Shown here in pieces: positions 10,021-21,439 of a stretch of 64,000 nt of DNA (position 1 is the first letter of the stretch; each line of letters starts with the position of its first letter). The translations under genes were made by a program, and so were the position numbers. Origin of the DNA: Bolinopsis microptera (lineage: Eukaryota; Ctenophora; Tentaculata; Lobata; Bolinopsidae); NCBI RefSeq assembly GCF_026151205.1, contig NC_087075.1, forward strand, positions 10,090,303 to 10,154,302, in the 5' to 3' direction. The notes beneath the pieces are model-generated. The model was given only the letters and a program-made list of their open reading frames with translations. It made no database searches and was not told the DNA's origin.

Positions 10021-12925
10021 CTGCCGTTTTCTGACAAAAGTGCTTAAGTAACATTTTGGAAATTTCGGGTTTTTTGGTCTAACTTTTGTTTTTGGGTCAA
10101 GAACTATCCCTGAGGACCATTGGATACATTCGCCGACCCCCCAAAACCCCCTTTTTGGGACCCCCTAAAATGCAAAATATGGTCATTTTTCTGAGAAAAG
10201 TGCTTAAGTAACATTTTGGAAAACGGGTGCCGTTTATCTCAAAAACGGTGCCATTTCGGGAACTGAAAACGGTGGCATTGTTTTTTACGCCCAAAACTGG
10301 CCTAGTGACGGTAATTTGGTGATCGTGGGTCTTTTGGCCTGGGAGAAAACAATTTATGTCACTTAAGCACTTTTGTGAAAACGGGCCCGTTTTCTCACAA
10401 AAGTGCTTAAGTGCCATTATACGTTTAATTAAATGTTGATACTGCCAACTGAAACTATATAATCGATACTAACAAATCTAAATTTTCACGGTGGATCGAT
10501 TGGTGATGGTCAAACACTTCAGAAACGCTAGCTTCGCCGTCAAAATTGCCGATTTGTCAATGCAGAACATTTCAAAATATACGTCATAATTTGTTTTAAA
10601 TTTTTTTATTCTCTTATAAGTTGAGACTGGCGGGATTATCGACAGGAAAGGGAACATTACCAAAGAGACCTTCGCGAGGCTGGGGTCAGACGGAGCTCCT
10701 TTAGCGATTCTTTGGAATGAGTCAATCGCAGGAAGGAAAGATGAGAATGTGTCCTCGACTTGGATAAGGGCAATAAAACATTTTGCCAGTAATTGGCAAG
10801 ATTGGTGGTAGCAGGGAGATCATTTTTTGGGCAGACAATTGTTCTGCTCAAAACAAGTATTGGACTTTATTTACTGCCCTATGTTCAATTATCAACAGCC
10901 CAGATGTTGACCTGGACAAGATAACGGTCAAGTATCTAGAGCCAGTGCACACCTTTATGAGTGCAGACTCATTCCACCATAAAGTGGAGTTGTCCATCAA
11001 ACAATCAGGTCAACTTCATGATTATAAGGACTTTGTTCAGGCAGTTGAACAGGTGGGTACTGCGATAAGCATGAACTGCTGTGACTTTGAATCGTGGCTA
11101 AGGTCCTACGGAAAAAGCAACTAAAAAACTAAAGATGTTAAAGTTGTAAGTTTCCAGCGTGGGTCTGTAGAAAAGGAATGGAAAACAAATCATGACGAGG
11201 TTTCCTTTCATTTCACTCCATTTCTCAGACAAAAAGAGAAGAGCCCCGGGGGATAGCTACTCCCAAAAAAACAAGACATTATATACGTAAACTGTGCAGG
11301 CTTATGGCCCCGAGTAGTAGGGTATTCTGGATGAACTTGCCTGATAATACAAATATAACAGATCTTAATCGAGTGTTTGACTAAAAATCATCTATTTCTT
11401 GTATTATTGGACCATCAAAGATTTTGACTGCAACAATAAAATGAATGTATATTTTTGAATTTTTAAGATTTAATTTGATAATGCAGTATAAAGAAATTTT
11501 TATTTAGCACTGTATAGTTTAAGATATTTATAGCTTATTATAACCATTGATACAACGACCATAATTTTTCACCAGCTCTCCAATATCCATCTTAAAGTTG
11601 CATCTTATATCCTCAAACTACACAATTTAAACTTAGGCATATATACTATATAGTGTAGACTTTCTGTCACAACAAGACTGTAACCCATAGTAACAAACAC
11701 AAACAGAACCCCTACCGTCTGCTAACAATATTCTTCTGATCCTCATATGAACCCTATCTCTAAAAACTCAACTGAACTAGAGTTTTGGTGTGTGCAAAAG
11801 CTGTCAGGCACGCACATTCCCTGCCCCGTTAGTTACCTGTCCCTTCAAAATCAAACTAACAGTCAAGGACAAAAAGTCATACACCAAATGAGCAATATAT
11901 TTTTATAAATTGTTTTACATCTCTTTATCCTGTAAAATGTGCTAAAAATTAAATTTCTTGTTTCAAAAAAAATTTCTTGTTTCATTTATCATTTATTTAT
12001 GTACAGCATTACTTACAATTATGTTACATTTTTATACACTTGTTTTTCTTTGCCTCGCGTTACGATATCAATAATTTGCAAATCATTGGTATTTATGAAG
12101 AAAGCCTCATCTGAGTTCTTAATTTAATTTCTAAAGGAAGAAACTTATTTATTATTATCCCGTACTTTCACCAATCAACTCTTCGTTGAAATGCTGGTAG
12201 AATTCCGACTATTTTTTAATCCGCTGGGAGAAGGGAGTGTTTTCGTGTTCTTAAACCACCACCAATCAATTCGTCGCAAAATTTTAGGTCAGAATGATCG
12301 CAGATGAAGTTTCCACTAATGTGGCTGTACTTAAGCACTTTTCTCAGAAAACGAAATTTTCAAATTTTCTATTTCAGCGTGTCCCCTTTTTACAACCAAT
12401 GTTTCATCACAACTGTTTAAGGCTAATTTTTCGTTTTACTTTCGATGACCAATGGTTTGAATGGGTCATTTTCATCGGAACATGGAGCTTTTGCCGATGC
12501 GGCTGTACTTAAGCACTTTTGTCAGAAAACGAAATTTCAAATTTTCTATTTCAGCGTGTCCCCTATTTACAACCAATGATTCATCACAACAGTTTAAGGC
12601 TAATTTTTGTTTTACTTTCGATGACCAATGGTTTGAACGGGTCATTTTCATCAGAACATGTAGTATTTGCCGATGTGACTGTACTTAAGCACTTTTCTAA
12701 GAAATTCAAACTGTAATTTGTGATTTTGAGGCACTTTCCGAGAAGTTAGGATGATGAAACCTTGTCAGAAGTCTCAAAAGTCGACAAAGTACCTTAGAAA
12801 CATAGTGGGTGCAGTTTAAATTGGACAGTAGATAGCCCAGAGCAATTACAGAATTGAAATCTTTAAAGTCAATTTGCACAAAATGAACCTTGTGTTACTT
12901 AAGCACTTTTGTCAGAAAACGGCAG
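10021..12925. mobile_element. DNA transposon with perfect 33-bp terminal inverted repeats and AACG target duplication
   Basis: The intact transporter copy gives the empty-site sequence. Compared with it, 10021-12925 is inserted and AACG is present on both sides (10017-10020 and 12926-12929). The first 33 bases (10021-10053, beginning CTGCCGTTTTCTGACAAAAG) are a perfect inverted repeat of 12893-12925. The terminal motif CTTAAGCACTTTTGTCAGAA recurs in variant form inside both ends, near 10186, 10356, 10392, 12330, 12508 and 12680. The last three lie in a ~180-bp tandem repeat. A degenerate transposase-like segment lies at 10640-11280. Superfamily is not assigned. Confidence 0.88.
10640..11280 (+). 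pseudogene. Degenerate transposase-like coding region in the TIR transposon
   Basis: The open part, 10783-11124, encodes 113 residues with IIFWADNCSAQNKYW (near residue 13) followed by EPVHTFMSADSFHHKVE. This Asp-Asn-Cys and His...Ala-Asp-Ser...His pattern is familiar, as I recall it, from integrase-like domains of uncharacterised metazoan transposon proteins. Upstream, another frame reads APLAILWNESIAGRKDENV, which would normally precede this domain, so a frameshift lies near 10800. Downstream FQRGSVEKEWKTNH is in yet another frame. The protein is broken and the element is probably no longer autonomous. Confidence 0.55.
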
Positions 12926-14069
12926 AACGAGTGACCCTATGGCGGACTGCAGAACTCTAAATTTAATGCATTTCCGTAGAACAAACCCGAAGTATCGACC
13001 AAAGAACTGTGAGCCTCCTGAAATTGCAGCCAGGATAAGGTACTCCGCCCCATGAACTACATTTTTACAGGGATCCTGGTCATCCGGCGATGGAAGTGAA
13101 TTATTTTTCTTGTTGGCTCTCATTAATTGTGGAACCAAAAGAATACTACCGTATCCAAACACAAGAGACAGGCCCATAAACATGCTACTTTTCAAAATCC
13201 GCAGTGAAAAGTCCTTAGGTGTCTCAAAATGCTCCTTCTTGCTGGTTAATGTGGTATTATTTTCTTTGCTGTCAGATACCTCTATATTGCAATGTAGTAT
13301 TATGATTGGAGGGATAAACCAGGGAATTGAAGTGCACAGAATAAACTTACGCCAATCAATAACGTCCAACAGAAGCCACCCTAGAGCCGCTATCCAAGAA
13401 CTTCCCAGAGCAATTGCAAATCCCTGCAGAAAGCTACCAGTCGGAACGATGTCAACAGAGGACACATTCTGGGCGAAATACACCCCTGAGGTTGCGGCAG
13501 TTAAACCAACACAGATGCCAGTGAGGGCCCGTGAGAGTAACAGTGTCCAGAAGTTGGGCACTATTGCACAGACCACAGCGAATATAATGGAGGAGTAAAG
13601 CGAGAGATACAGCACGAACTTGTTACCAAGCTTCTTTGCTAGCGGCATTGAGATGAAAGTGGCAAGAGCCATGAATACATACAAGATAACTCCTAGTATC
13701 CCTTCTCTAACCCTGGATATTCCCATCTCACAGGAAACCTGCTGTGTTATCACTCCTGGCAGGTATATCTCAATTCCATGTCCAAACTTTATCAGCATCC
13801 ACTGAAAAAGAAATAGTAAATCTCGGTTAGTCCATTTTGCTGATGAACGCAGTAGAGGTTTCTTTTCTAGTCTTTCAATTTCGTCTTCAGATTCAGTTTT
13901 CGAGTTCATTGTAGCGCTATGATATCCCCTAAAAGTAAAACTGTTAATTTCCTTCATAAATCTTTAACGTTTATGATCATAATTATAAGAAAAATCATCT
14001 AACGCAGTACAGTCAAATCTTTATATAAATAAAATTATAACGGGACTATCGGGGTAAAAACGAAAAGTG

Positions 14070-14158
14070 TACGGCATAGAAAAAACCCGATAAAGATGAA
14101 CGCTATAAGGACCTCCAGCGTTCAATTAATGTCCGTTCAAATAAGGTCCGATAAGGTA
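14070..14158. repeat. pogo-like MITE, short copy
   Basis: Contains GATGAACGC and GCGTTCAATTAATGTCCGTT as an inverted repeat, and ends AAATAAGGTCCGATAAGGTA. The same ends occur at 21440-21602, 41289-42147 (which holds transposase remnants) and 57275-57432. Confidence 0.6.
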
Positions 14159-14159
14159 T

Positions 14160-15185
14160 ATATTATATATCATTACTACTAGGGCCATTTTATATATGCA
14201 CGTCTTGAGTCGTGCTCGATATGTACACAAATCACAAACTAAATGCGTTATGAGCTATTATAACTATTTCCGGGAATTATATATGCACTAAAACTCGTGG
14301 ACACTGAGAGCTGATAATTTGCAGAATTTTCCCGCAAGGAACCGAAGGTATTATTAGCACAGATTGCGAGTCACCTCAGACTTATTTTTTATTATTATCA
14401 CGCGTAGCCAAAAAAAACTAATATATTATAAGTCACATTTCTTACATAAGACGATCAGCTAATAAGCCTAAACTTTGGGGGGAAAAGAGTCCTGGTATAG
14501 AAGGCTCGGTATAGAGAGGCACAGTACAGAGAGGCACAGTATAAATATTTAATTTTATAATATTCTATGCAAAAAATATAGTCTATGGCTAAAGCACATG
14601 AGGTTGTTGTAAGTAACGATTAAAAAAAAGCAAATTAGTGAAGATATTATTTATTTTGCTACCTAATCTCATTATATTTTAAGAACTTACATTTTCCAGA
14701 AAAAGGTTATTATTATTAAACAGTTTGTTATGTATACAAATTAACATAGTACCTTAAAATCGTAAAACATAGTTCCTTGCAATCAATCAATCATGCCATT
14801 TGCAATAATAAAAATGGAGATCAGTCATCAGTGGTTAAACTTAAGGTCAGTTTTTCAAAAACTAGAGAGCAAGACTTTAAAGTAGCAAGACTAAGTAACA
14901 AGACTAATTAGCAAGACTAAAGGCAACGTTTAAGTGCGGTGCGTGCGGAGTTACAATTTTTAACAATTCTGCATAATTTTTTCGCACCATTTGTGATTTG
15001 GCGTTATCCTTATTTTCGGTTGTTTTGCATACCTACCTTTTGACACAATTCTGCATAATTTTTGTCGATTCCTTTTTCTATGGAGAAAATGGAAAAACCC
15101 TTGAGTAATTCTCCATAGTACCGGGGTTTGGGGGTATCGGGGTCTGCAATTCTCCGAAGAGTTAGTTCATGGACCCTAGTTTGTT
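14160..15185. other. No recognised gene
   Basis: AT-rich. A short duplication of GAGAGGCACAGTA lies near 14515-14540, and 'caagacta' is repeated near 14870-14920. No coding region or RNA gene was recognised. Confidence 0.5.
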
Positions 15186-15546
15186 TAGTTACAATTTAAA
15201 ATAAGATTGGCAACCAGATCAGTCCTCCCGGGCGTTTAGTTACTCTGTAAAATAAGATTGGCATTTGGCAACCAGATCAGTCCTCCCGGGCGTACCAATG
15301 GTCAACACTGCCTGCTCACGAAGGTACGGTAACGAAGTGGCGTACACGGGTAATTAAAGCTTTAAAGTGTACAAGGGTACGATAGAGAAGTGTCGTACAC
15401 GGTACTTAAGAGATATACGGGTACGATATTGAAGTGTCGTACACGGGTAATTAAAATGTACAAGGGTACGATAAAGAAGTGTCGTACACGGTACTTTAAG
15501 AAATATACGGGTACGATATTGAAGTCATGAAGTGTCGTACACGGGT
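15186..15546. repeat. Short duplication and ~60-bp minisatellite with GTCGTACACGG
   Basis: GATCAGTCCTCCCGGGCGT occurs twice, near 15217 and 15278. From about 15318 to 15546 a ~60-bp composite unit is repeated, alternating GGGTACGATA..GAAGTGTCGT and ACACGGGTAATTAAA / ACACGGTACTT. Four to five half-units are present with small indels. Confidence 0.7.
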
Positions 15547-16052
15547 ACCTGTAAATCTCTAGCTCTGCAACTACACGTGCTCTGATAAGGAATACGGCGA
15601 AAACTCTAGTTACGGTAACTACTATACTTTAACTCTTACAGGCTGCTGAGTGCCGTATAACTTTAAATGATCGAATGACTTGATCGAATCCTAAGTTAGG
15701 TAAGAACAAAGGAAACAGTGTATTCGAACAACAAGTTTCGAAGCGTGAATTACAGTCAATCAAAACTATACTAGTGACGCATCGGCCACGTTACAGTGTT
15801 CTTCGGCAGCGGTAATTTTATAAACTTCACCGAACAAGCCACTCGAAGAACTGCCTGTAACGGGGCAGATGAGAATTACCAGCAATGCATTGCGCGGCAA
15901 CACGTGGCTCAGTCTGTCCAATAATATAACCTAACTAACTAACCTGACTACTGCGTGACCTCCAAAACCATCCATAATCTATTACACTAATCTAATCTAA
16001 TCTAACACTAATCCTAACGGTTATTTAACACTTATACTAGAATATTCTAAAA
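15547..16052. other. No recognised feature
   Basis: Unique-looking sequence with short CTAATCTAATCTAA runs near 15985. No gene seen. Confidence 0.4.
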
Positions 16053-16079
16053 GATCTAAAAAGCCTAAAATATCATCTG

Positions 16080-17580
16080 TCAGGTCATAAGTTGAGATCG
16101 TGTGGTGAGTGATTTAAGGGGGCATACACCCAAACAGTGGTTAGTGCCGTCCAACCCAAATGACCTCATAGGCAGTTTAGTGACCATCTACTTCTAGCGC
16201 ACCGTTTCCACATCAACAAAAATTATTTTGAGAATACCCATTTTTGTTATCGAGCATTTCCTGGTTAGAGTGGAATTTTCGGAAAAACACAATTTGTTTC
16301 GTGGAGAGGCTATAAGTTTATCTTCAGATCTATTGGACCTCCAAGCAAAACAACAAATTTAGGCACATTTTTCGTTTTTCATATTTACTGATTTTTCTAA
16401 AATTTTGATAGGAATGTGCTACTGCTAGTGACTTTTTGAAGGGCGCAAAATAACCGCAACTAGCACATTTATATATGAGTTATCAACAACAAAACACCCT
16501 AAAAAGCTTCCCTTTGAAGTTATGGGAGAAAATGTGTTTTTTTAATCTACAAAGCCAAAAAATCACATTTGTTTTTTGTTCATAACTTAAATGTGCTAGT
16601 TGCGGTTATTTTGCGCTCTTCAAAAAGTCACTAGCACATTCCTATCAAAATTTTAGAAAAATCAGTAAATATGAAAAACGAAAAATGTGCCTAAATTTGT
16701 TGTTTTGCTTGGAGGTCCAATAGATCTGAAGATAAATGAGTAAAAACATTTTCGAGGGCATCAAAAACTGCGTCAGAATTCAGAGAACAATTCCATGTCA
16801 AGCATCAAATCAATCCGATCTTCCCTGACTGACTTTTTGGTTAAAATAAGTCTGGAAATAAAAGGACAATTTCAGCTTTTTGAATTTTGTTGACTTTAAA
16901 AATGTATAACACACCAGCCTTTTTAGATACGATATCAAAATTTTACACACACCTTGAAATAGATGTGAATAAACAGCGAGCAAAATTTCTACCCGATACC
17001 GCAAGAAATGATTAACTTATAGCCTCTCCACGAAACAAATTGTGTTTTTCCGAAAATTCCACTCTAACCAGGAAATGCTCGATTACAAAAATGGGTATTC
17101 TCAAAATAATTTTTGTTGATGTGGAAACGGTGCGCTAGATGGTCACTGAACTGCCTATGAGGTCATTTGGGTTGGACAGGTTTGGTGTATGCCCCCTTAA
17201 GGACTTCTATGTTGTTCCAGGAGATGGAATTTCCAGTGGTTAGGGCATGATGGGCGGGGGCGGATTTGATACTGTCTGTGGTTTCGTCGAAGGCATTGTT
17301 GAGTCTGTAGCATCGTTCGTGTTCTTTCATTCGTTGGATTAGAGGTCTGTAGGTCTGTCCAGTGTACTTGGAGGGACATTGTGAGCTGGATATCTCGTAG
17401 ATGGTGTTGGGAGTGAGTTGAGTGGGGGGGGGGGGGGTGTGGTCTTCGTCTTGGTGAGGAGGTTGCGGATAGTAGTGGCTGATGAGTGGGTCACTTTGAT
17501 GTCATGTTGTCCGAGTATCTTGGAGATGGGTTTGGAGAGTGAGGGATGGAAAAAAAGGGAAACGCTGAGTGCGTGATCGC
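16080..17580 (-). pseudogene. Penelope-like element 3' remnant with GIY-YIG domain, interrupted
   Basis: On the minus strand, about 17580 to 17430 encodes LSKPISKILGQHDIKVTH and then LLTKTKTT, the region between reverse transcriptase and endonuclease in Penelope-like elements. After a C-rich tract comes a GIY-YIG-like domain: TIYEISSSQCPSKYTGQTYR, then PLIQRMKEHERC, HHALTTGNSISW and NNIEVLK. The fold-back element 16114-17200 interrupts it. Across the insertion the frame continues as SLTTRSQLMT and a stop at 16080-16082. The GIY is TIY and the YIG is YTG. The reverse transcriptase itself is absent, so this is a dead 5'-truncated copy. Confidence 0.75.
16114..17200. mobile_element. Fold-back element with TTAA ends inside the Penelope-like remnant
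   Basis: Both ends carry TTAAGGGGGCATACACC in inverted orientation. The arms are 16114-16316 pairing with 17013-17200, and 16322-16525 pairing with 16540-16735. The order is arm A, arm B, B reversed, a ~275-bp unrelated segment (16736-17012), A reversed. It is thus a ~800-bp near-complete palindrome opened by an extra segment. TTAA is present at both junctions, and collapsing it to one TTAA restores the Penelope-like frame. TTAA duplication is characteristic of piggyBac-like and some other transposons; no transposase is encoded here. Confidence 0.85.
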
Positions 17581-17599
17581 TGGTCTGTCGGTTGAATGA

Positions 17600-18345
17600 G
17601 GCTAAGGATTGATGTCGGGGAGGGTTGGTTAATGTATATTGTATTATCGTATTTCGATTATTTTTGTTTAAAAGTCCCTCGTAAGGGAAGTGTATCTAAT
17701 GGATTAATTTATTACGTTCATTATAAATATAATCAGTTTTAAAATAAAAACCACGATGGGCATTCCTGAAAAACATAACTTCTAAAAGAAAGGTATAAAA
17801 AGCAACAAAAATAATAAAGATATGTTTGCGAATGTAGAAATAATAAAACAATGATTTATATTAGTATATAATTTTTATAATTAATGCTGCTGCGAGGTAA
17901 CAGATTACCTTCATTTAATTATAAAAAGGCTAATTAGATTTTTTCCCCGCTTTGAGCCTGATACCGAAAAACAGATACCGATCATGTTGTTCCATTGATG
18001 TTTTTGGGTTCTTTTCTAGTTTTATCAGCTAGTTGTTGCAAGTTGAAGATAATTTGATTATATTTATCATCGTCCTTTTCCTGGTTCAGACGATAACCTT
18101 GATTGACCATGTTGATAAAATGGTCTCTTCCTTAGAATTGGGTTAATGAATTAGGCGAGAGCCGAGAAGTGAAAATACTTTAATTTGGGTACGTGTATAT
18201 ATTTGAATTGCAATTACAATCTCAATATTCCTCAAATCTCCCTCCAATATTCAGAATCCCCGAAACAATAAACTCCTGAAAACCCAGAACCAAAAACTAA
18301 ACTGCCATCTCTATGGCCTAATCCTAAGTGTACCCAGATAGTCAA
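17600..18345. other. AT-rich, no recognised gene
   Basis: No coding, RNA or repeat signal was recognised between the Penelope-like remnant and the minisatellite at 18346. Confidence 0.45.
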
Positions 18346-18502
18346 AAGTCAAAACAATCCCAAACTAACTGTTTGCAATCTCTAAACAATCCCATAACTA
18401 ACTGTTTGCAATCTGTAAACAATCCCAAACTAACTGTTTGCAATCTCTAAACAATCCCAAACTAAATGTTTTCAATCTCTAAACAATCCCAAACTAAACT
18501 CC
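18346..18502. repeat. ~37-bp minisatellite downstream of the transporter
   Basis: About four tandem units of AACAATCCCAAACTAACTGT followed by TTGCAATCTCTAA, with single-base variants. It lies about 220 bp beyond the stop codon of the minus-strand transporter gene. Confidence 0.75.
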
Positions 18503-18720
18503 CGATAACCAAAACAGAGGTGTTAAAAGTAAACATCTATACTACCATACTGCACTAAATATCGTACGCTAAAATCTGCCCTAAAATGCTACACTAAAAT
18601 ACTGAACAAATACTGACATACATAAAAACGTAAAATTTAATTTCCTATTAAACTCTAAGTCTAAGCCCGAGATTAAAAAACTAAATCTTACTAAATAAAA
18701 TTAAACTTTAATTTAAAAAT

Positions 18721-20061
18721 TTAATGTTGTACCCCAGTCATTGTAAGAACTACTAGCACTAGCAGTGAACTGGAAATAACGTACAGCAACGTGGTGACAA
18801 ATGGGTTGAAGAAGGCAGCAAACGCCACTCCACCGATCGCACCCATGTATGCGACTGTAAACATCAAAGTGCTACTTGCTGCTATTCCATCCGATCCAAA
18901 ATATTCAGCATCTAACTGTAGGATGAGGGTTTCCGTCGTTTGCATCCCGTAAGCCATCTTTGCTACGCCCAAGCAGGCGTACTGAACCCATGATTCCGGC
19001 TTGAACAAGACAACCGCAGTACCCAGCACAACGAGTGACCCTATGGCGGACTGCAGAACTCTAAATTTAATGCATTTTCGTAGAACAAACCCGAAGTATC
19101 GACCAAAGAACTGTGAGCCTCCTGAAATTGCAGCCAGGATAAGGTACTCCACCCCATGAACTACATTGTTACAGGGATCCTGGTCATCAGGCGATGGAAG
19201 TGAATTATGTTTCTTGTTGGCTCTCATTAATTGTGGAACCAAAAGAATACTACCGTATCCAAACACAAGAGACAGGCCCATAAACATGCTACTTTTCAAA
19301 ATCCGCAGTGAAAAGTCCTTAGGTGTCTCAAAATGCTCCTTCTTGCTGGTTAATGTGGTATTATTTTCTTTGCTGTCAGATACCTCTATATTGCAGTGTA
19401 GTATTATGATTGGAGGGATAAACCAGGGAATTGAAGTGCACAGAATAAACTTACGCCAATCAATAACGTCCAACAGAAGCCACCCTAGAGCCGCTATCCA
19501 AGAACTTCCCAGAGCAATTGCAAATCCCTGCAGAAAGCTACCAGTCGGAACGATGTCAACAGAGGACACATTCTTGGCGAAATACACCCCTGAGGTTGCG
19601 GCAGTTAAACCAACACAGATGCCAGTGAGGGCCCGTGAGAGTAACAGTGTCCAGAAGTTGGGCACTATTGCACAGACCACAGCGAATATAATGGAGGAGT
19701 AAAGCGAGAGATACAGCACGAACTTGTTACCAAGCTTCTTTGCTAGCGGCATTGAGATGAAAGTGGCAAGAGCCATGAATACATACAAGATAACTCCTAG
19801 TATCCCTTCTCTAACCCTGGATATTCCCATCTCACAAGAAACCTGCTGTGTTATCACTCCTGGCAGGTATATCTCAATTCCATGTCCAAACTTTATCAGC
19901 ATCCACTGAAAAAGAAATAGTAAATCTCGGTTAGTCCATTTTGCTGATGAACGCAGTAGAGGTTTCTCTTCCAGGCTTCCGATTTCGTCTTCAGATTCAG
20001 TTTTCGAGTTCATTGTAGCGCTATGATATCCCCTAAAAGTAAAACTGGTAATTTCTTTCAT
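18721..20061 (-). CDS. SVOP/SV2-like major facilitator transporter, intact copy
   Basis: Encodes 446 residues with twelve predicted membrane segments and a hydrophilic loop between TM6 and TM7 (around 235-265), the major facilitator layout. Resemblance is to the SVOP/SV2/organic-cation-transporter branch: WMLIKFGHGIEIYLPGVITQ in TM1 and LSRALTGICVGLTAATSGVY in TM4. Substrate cannot be told; plasma or vesicle membrane is inferred. The N-terminus is acidic (TESEDE), with LLRSS just before TM1. The start is uncertain. Just downstream of the first ATG a pyrimidine-rich acceptor (TTTTACTTTTAG, exon from 20032) precedes a second in-frame ATG at 20013, so a 5'UTR intron and a 430-residue protein are likely. 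Coding appears uninterrupted. The near-identical copy at 9708-13957 is disrupted. Confidence 0.85.
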   Translation of the reverse strand: MKEITSFTFRGYHSATMNSKTESEDEIGSLEEKPLLRSSAKWTNRDLLFLFQWMLIKFGHGIEIYLPGVITQQVSCEMGISRVREGILGVILYVFMALATFISMPLAKKLGNKFVLYLSLYSSIIFAVVCAIVPNFWTLLLSRALTGICVGLTAATSGVYFAKNVSSVDIVPTGSFLQGFAIALGSSWIAALGWLLLDVIDWRKFILCTSIPWFIPPIIILHCNIEVSDSKENNTTLTSKKEHFETPKDFSLRILKSSMFMGLSLVFGYGSILLVPQLMRANKKHNSLPSPDDQDPCNNVVHGVEYLILAAISGGSQFFGRYFGFVLRKCIKFRVLQSAIGSLVVLGTAVVLFKPESWVQYACLGVAKMAYGMQTTETLILQLDAEYFGSDGIAASSTLMFTVAYMGAIGGVAFAAFFNPFVTTLLYVISSSLLVLVVLTMTGVQH

Positions 20062-20189
20062 AAATCTTTAACGTTTATGATAATTATAAGAAAAATCATC
20101 TAACGCAGTACAGTCAAACCTTTATATAACGGGACTATCGGGGTAAAACCGAAAAGTGTACCTACGGCATAGAAAAAACCCGGTAAGGA

Positions 20190-20737
20190 GAGGTTCACGT
20201 GATCCCAATCCCAACATCTGTATTCTGTAACGCATTACTCTTGATCAGATTGAGTGGCAAGATCACTGATTGAGTGCAGAGATCACTGACTGAGTGCTCG
20301 GATCACGTATCCGATGGATTTTAAAATGGCTATAACTCAGCCAAATTTTGAATAATGAACTTGAAACTTTGGGAAAGATTTTAAATTATCAAGCCAAATG
20401 TGTGCAACAAATTTGTTTAGTTCTTAGCTTAAAGCGTACTCATTTTATGAGGACAATATTGAAAAAGAGGGAGTGTCACGCCACGCCATTCCCACTGTGA
20501 TTGAGCGTGGCTTACGAAACTTTCAGGAAATCTAAGTTTGACCCATATCTATAATCTCTGAAATTTTGGAGCAAATTTGGAGACGAATTACGTGAGTTAT
20601 TAAAGGGTTGTGTGTGGGTAGTTACTTTTGGGCCACCCTGTACAGTGTACAGCTTGTACGTATGTGATGTCAAATATGTTTGGCATATAAAGGTTAGTTA
20701 GCAGTTAATCTGTTAAGTGAGATTTGGGACAATGAGA
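20190..20737. other. Upstream flank of the transporter, no recognised gene
   Basis: Homology to the second transporter copy ends near 20185. A short repeat of GATCACTGA/TTGAGTG lies at 20255-20310. Nothing else was recognised. Confidence 0.4.
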
Positions 20738-21035
20738 ACATTGACCAATTGTTAAGACAATTAATCTATATCATAACTTTATAACATACCTTTGCGAACA
20801 CAATATGGACACAACCTCATGAGGGTAAAGGAAATATGTCTACGAACATAGTGATAGTGAAAAACTTATACAAAGGATACCACAATGCTGGAAACATGCT
20901 GCCACCTCTAAGCTCGCCCACAAAAAGACTCTGAGCTGCAAAATATTGCCACTACTCGATAGAATTAAAGATGAAGTGATTTAAACCTCATTCTGTCCGA
21001 TAACCATAATGATGATATGCCATAGGACTACTTGA
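20738..21035. repeat. D repeat, copy 1 (~300 bp)
   Basis: Matches 36622-36930 in the same orientation, with shared blocks such as CTCATGAGGGTAA, CAAAGGATACCACAATGC and CATTCTGTCCGATAACCATA. No coding frame is conserved, so it is a dispersed non-autonomous repeat of unknown class. Confidence 0.65.
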
Positions 21036-21439
21036 TCCAGATTTTGCCTAGTTTAGCAATTGTCGCGGCGCCGCGATTTTTTGCCTAAATAATCGCGATT
21101 TTATTTTGTCCTTGGGGGCAAGAGATAAAGCTCAAACTGTACTTCAGGCATTCTAGTATCTCTGGTAGAGCAGTTGATATCGTTCATTTATAACCGGTAC
21201 AACTACGAGTTGGATAAACAACCAGTTGTAAGATGTGGAGGTAGATTAATACTAATAATAACTCCGAAGAAATGAACGAGGAACCATACATCAAGAAAGT
21301 GTAGAAGTGCTAATATGATATTTAGAATATTTAAATTTTATAATAACTTGTTTTCCATTGATCCAATGATATAGTTTAGTCCGATGATACTGATAGAAAT
21401 TGAAATTAACTAAAATCAAAAAGTTGTCACAACCTGGAC

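Larger units (their letters stand above)
9708..13957 (-). pseudogene. SVOP/SV2-like transporter, second copy, split by a DNA transposon
   Basis: A near-identical second copy of the transporter gene at 18721-20061. The 5' portion reads on the minus strand from 13957 to 12926 and the 3' portion from 10020 to the stop at 9708. A 2905-bp transposon (10021-12925) lies between them. Both parts stay open, and only a handful of residues differ from the intact gene (for example RLEKK for SLEEK near the N-terminus). The insertion, in the TM9 region, therefore looks like the only disabling event. Translation would run from TM1-TM8 into the transposon and stop after about 350 residues. Homology to the intact copy extends beyond the ORF, roughly 9596-14095, so this is a DNA duplication and not a processed retrocopy. 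Confidence 0.88.

Noticed and set aside
19166-19909. Plus-strand open frames of 178 and 61 residues
   Set aside because: Antisense shadows of the transporter gene; the same frames appear in the second copy.
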